From: Veillonellaceae bacterium
GTDB lineage: Bacteria; Bacillota; Negativicutes; Veillonellales; Veillonellaceae
Assembly (NCBI GenBank): GCA_900765165.1
Contig: CAAFQR010000191.1
Location: 1 to 7,614 of the forward strand
Length of the DNA: 7,614 nt
Direction of reading: 5' to 3'
Position 1 is the stretch's first letter; each line of letters begins with the position of its first letter. Positions 6,193-7,614 of the stretch are shown piece after piece. The notes under the pieces are model-generated. The model ran no database searches. It was not told the DNA's origin and worked only from the letters and a program-made list of their open reading frames with translations. A program made the translations under genes and the position numbers.

Positions 6193-6200
6193 CCTCCTTT
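6193..6200 (-). promoter_or_regulatory. Ribosome binding site setting the whiA start
   Basis: AAAGGAGG ends four bases before the ATG at 6188 and lies inside the longer frame beginning MRKGGA, ruling out that upstream start. Confidence 0.85.
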
Positions 6201-6231
6201 CCGCATCTTCGCATTCTACCTAAGTCGCTTC

Positions 6232-6252
6232 GGCCTTCTGAAATAAAAGGCC
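6232..6252 (-). repeat. Hairpin between yvcK and whiA
   Basis: GGCCTT (6252-6247) and AAGGCC (6237-6232) form a perfect six-base stem with a nine-base loop, about ten bases after the yvcK stop. No T-run follows on either strand, so it is not a classical terminator. It may be a processing or stability element, or have no role. Confidence 0.45.
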
Positions 6253-6261
6253 TCCACGAAC

Positions 6262-7611
6262 TTAGCGATCTTCTCGTTTCAAATAATATTCCAAAATATG
6301 GGGCTCAAGGCCGGCCTGCATGGCGTACACCACATCCATAACCACCTTGCCTAAGCGTTCCGAATCATGGAGCGCCGAGCCTGGATCCTTCAGCATATTG
6401 GCGCGAATGGTACGCACGCCCATCGCATCCAAGCGATCAATATCGACGCGCACCGGTTCGGCACCTTTTTCCTTGTACTTATTGATAACATCGTCCGTAA
6501 AGGGCATGTCATTAACCAATACGTTGTCGATAATGCTATCGCCGGCTAAGCGCTGCAGCGCCGCCACATGGTCCGCCGCCGTGTAACCATCGGTTTCACC
6601 GGGCTGAGTCATAACGTTACAAATATAGAACTTCGGTGCCTTACAATTGCGGATATGGTCCGCAATCTTATCGATGAGTAAATTCGGCATGATGCTGGTA
6701 TACAAGCTACCAGGACCAAGGATAACCGCATCGGCTTCATCAATGGCGCGAAGTGCCGCCCCTTCCGGACGCGGCAACGCCGGTTCCGTAAAGACGCGCT
6801 TAATGCGCTTACCGGATTTCGGAATCTGGCTTTCACCGGCTACTACCGTGCCGTCTTCCATTTCAGCGAGCAAGGAAATCTCCTGCACCGTCGCTGGGAT
6901 AACACGGCCTCGCACCTTCAAAATCTTACTGGACGCTTCTAGCGCCTTATCGATATCCGCATCAAGAACCTGCGTCAACGCCGTGAGGAACAAATTCCCA
7001 AAGCTGTGACCGGCCAAATCACCGGCACCACCAAAGCGATAGCGGAATAACTGTTCCATCAAGCCTTCTTTTTCGGCGAGAGCCGTCAAACAGTTGCGAA
7101 GGTCCCCTGGGGCAATCATTTTAAAGTCTTCACGAAGACGACCGGACGAACCGCCGTCATCGGCTACCGTTACGATAGCTGTCAAATTCGACGTATGGGA
7201 CTTTAAGCCACGAAGTAGCGTGGAAAGGCCGGTACCACCGCCGATAACCACAATCTTCGGCCCCTGAGCCATGCGAATATTCTGGAAAATATAATCACTA
7301 ACCTTGTCGGTATCCTCTGGGATAATGGCATGCACTACTGCACTGCCAACGCGCTTCGTGCCGATGGTCATCAAAATGGCCCCCAACACGATAGCCCCAA
7401 AGCCAAAGGTTGCCAACACCGTATAGTTATACGAGCCGGTTGCTTCATACAGCATCTGCAAGAACCAATCCTCTACGTAGGACAGCCATTGGTAATTGAG
7501 CATTAACGCCACGCCAATGACGACTAGGAACATGCCGATACCGAAGACCACCAGCCAACGCTTAAGCTTTAAGCCCGGTGTTAACCACCGGAAACCTGTC
7601 ATTCGTATCAT
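6262..7611 (-). CDS. yvcK: YvcK/CofD-family protein with N-terminal membrane segments
   Basis: YvcK-type proteins bind UDP-sugars or nucleotides and are needed for normal cell shape and growth on gluconeogenic carbon in Bacillus; no catalytic reaction is established. The 449 residues exceed the roughly 320 of Bacillus YvcK because of an N-terminal extension. Two hydrophobic segments (about 19-40 and 63-84) form a hairpin anchor, preceded by the basic GLKLKRW. The Rossmann-like domain starts at KIVVIGGGTGLSTLLRGLK (119-137) and continues with TVADDGGSSGRLR (148-160), APGDLRNCL (167-175), GAGDLAGHSFGNLFL (195-209) and AVILGPGSLYTSIMPNLL (295-312). The domain is complete. The ATG at 7611 is three bases from the edge, so no ribosome site can be seen; the ATG at 7602 (protein beginning MTGFRWL) is equally possible, and a start further upstream cannot be excluded. 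The upstream neighbour is probably rapZ (inference from conserved order). Confidence 0.93.
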   Translation of the reverse strand: MIRMTGFRWLTPGLKLKRWLVVFGIGMFLVVIGVALMLNYQWLSYVEDWFLQMLYEATGSYNYTVLATFGFGAIVLGAILMTIGTKRVGSAVVHAIIPEDTDKVSDYIFQNIRMAQGPKIVVIGGGTGLSTLLRGLKSHTSNLTAIVTVADDGGSSGRLREDFKMIAPGDLRNCLTALAEKEGLMEQLFRYRFGGAGDLAGHSFGNLFLTALTQVLDADIDKALEASSKILKVRGRVIPATVQEISLLAEMEDGTVVAGESQIPKSGKRIKRVFTEPALPRPEGAALRAIDEADAVILGPGSLYTSIMPNLLIDKIADHIRNCKAPKFYICNVMTQPGETDGYTAADHVAALQRLAGDSIIDNVLVNDMPFTDDVINKYKEKGAEPVRVDIDRLDAMGVRTIRANMLKDPGSALHDSERLGKVVMDVVYAMQAGLEPHILEYYLKREDR

Positions 7612-7614
7612 AGA

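Noticed and set aside
3517..6249. Shared 12-mer CTGAAATAAAAG at 3517-3528 and 6238-6249
   Set aside because: A short AT-rich match, once beside a terminator and once in a hairpin loop; the flanks do not match, so it is probably chance.
6609..7009. Short frames on both strands inside yvcK
   Set aside because: Overlap the conserved YvcK core in other frames; no ribosome site and Ser/Arg-rich composition.

Overview
The window carries seven genes, all read on the minus strand (right to left). Every plus-strand reading frame looks like a shadow. The mix suggests a Gram-negative-staining Firmicute of the class Negativicutes (Veillonella, Dialister or Megasphaera relatives). The reasons are a Firmicutes-type yvcK-whiA pair, a PyrR-type RNA attenuator in front of pyrB, strong AAGGAGG ribosome sites, roughly balanced base composition, and a large exported protein of unknown function. 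The class assignment is inference; no marker here fixes the genus.

In transcription order, region 1 (about 7611 to 3603) is yvcK (CofD/YvcK family, with two added N-terminal membrane segments), whiA, and a tightly linked gene for a secreted protein of about 540 residues that I cannot name. A hairpin with a pyrimidine-rich tail at 3522-3561 ends this unit. Region 2 (3394 to 2873) is a single flavodoxin-fold gene. It has no convincing promoter, but a 13-bp imperfect inverted repeat lies upstream. Region 3 (2863 to 1) is the pyrimidine operon: a near-consensus promoter, a leader of about 210 nt with a complete PyrR-type attenuator, then pyrB, pyrC and the first third of carA, which runs off the left edge.

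PyrB and PyrC carry out steps 2 and 3 of de novo UMP synthesis, and CarA helps supply carbamoyl phosphate for step 1. The genes are coupled by overlaps: 17 bp for pyrB/pyrC and 4 bp for pyrC/carA. The leader shows a textbook set of exclusive RNA folds: PyrR-binding hairpin, antiterminator and terminator. A possible 31-codon leader ORF is threaded through the same RNA, with its ribosome site inside the PyrR-binding stem. That ORF and the unnamed exported protein are the least ordinary parts of the window. There is no mobile element, CRISPR array, tRNA or rRNA, and no gene-free stretch exceeds 300 bases; the longest (2616-2872) is the pyr leader and promoter.
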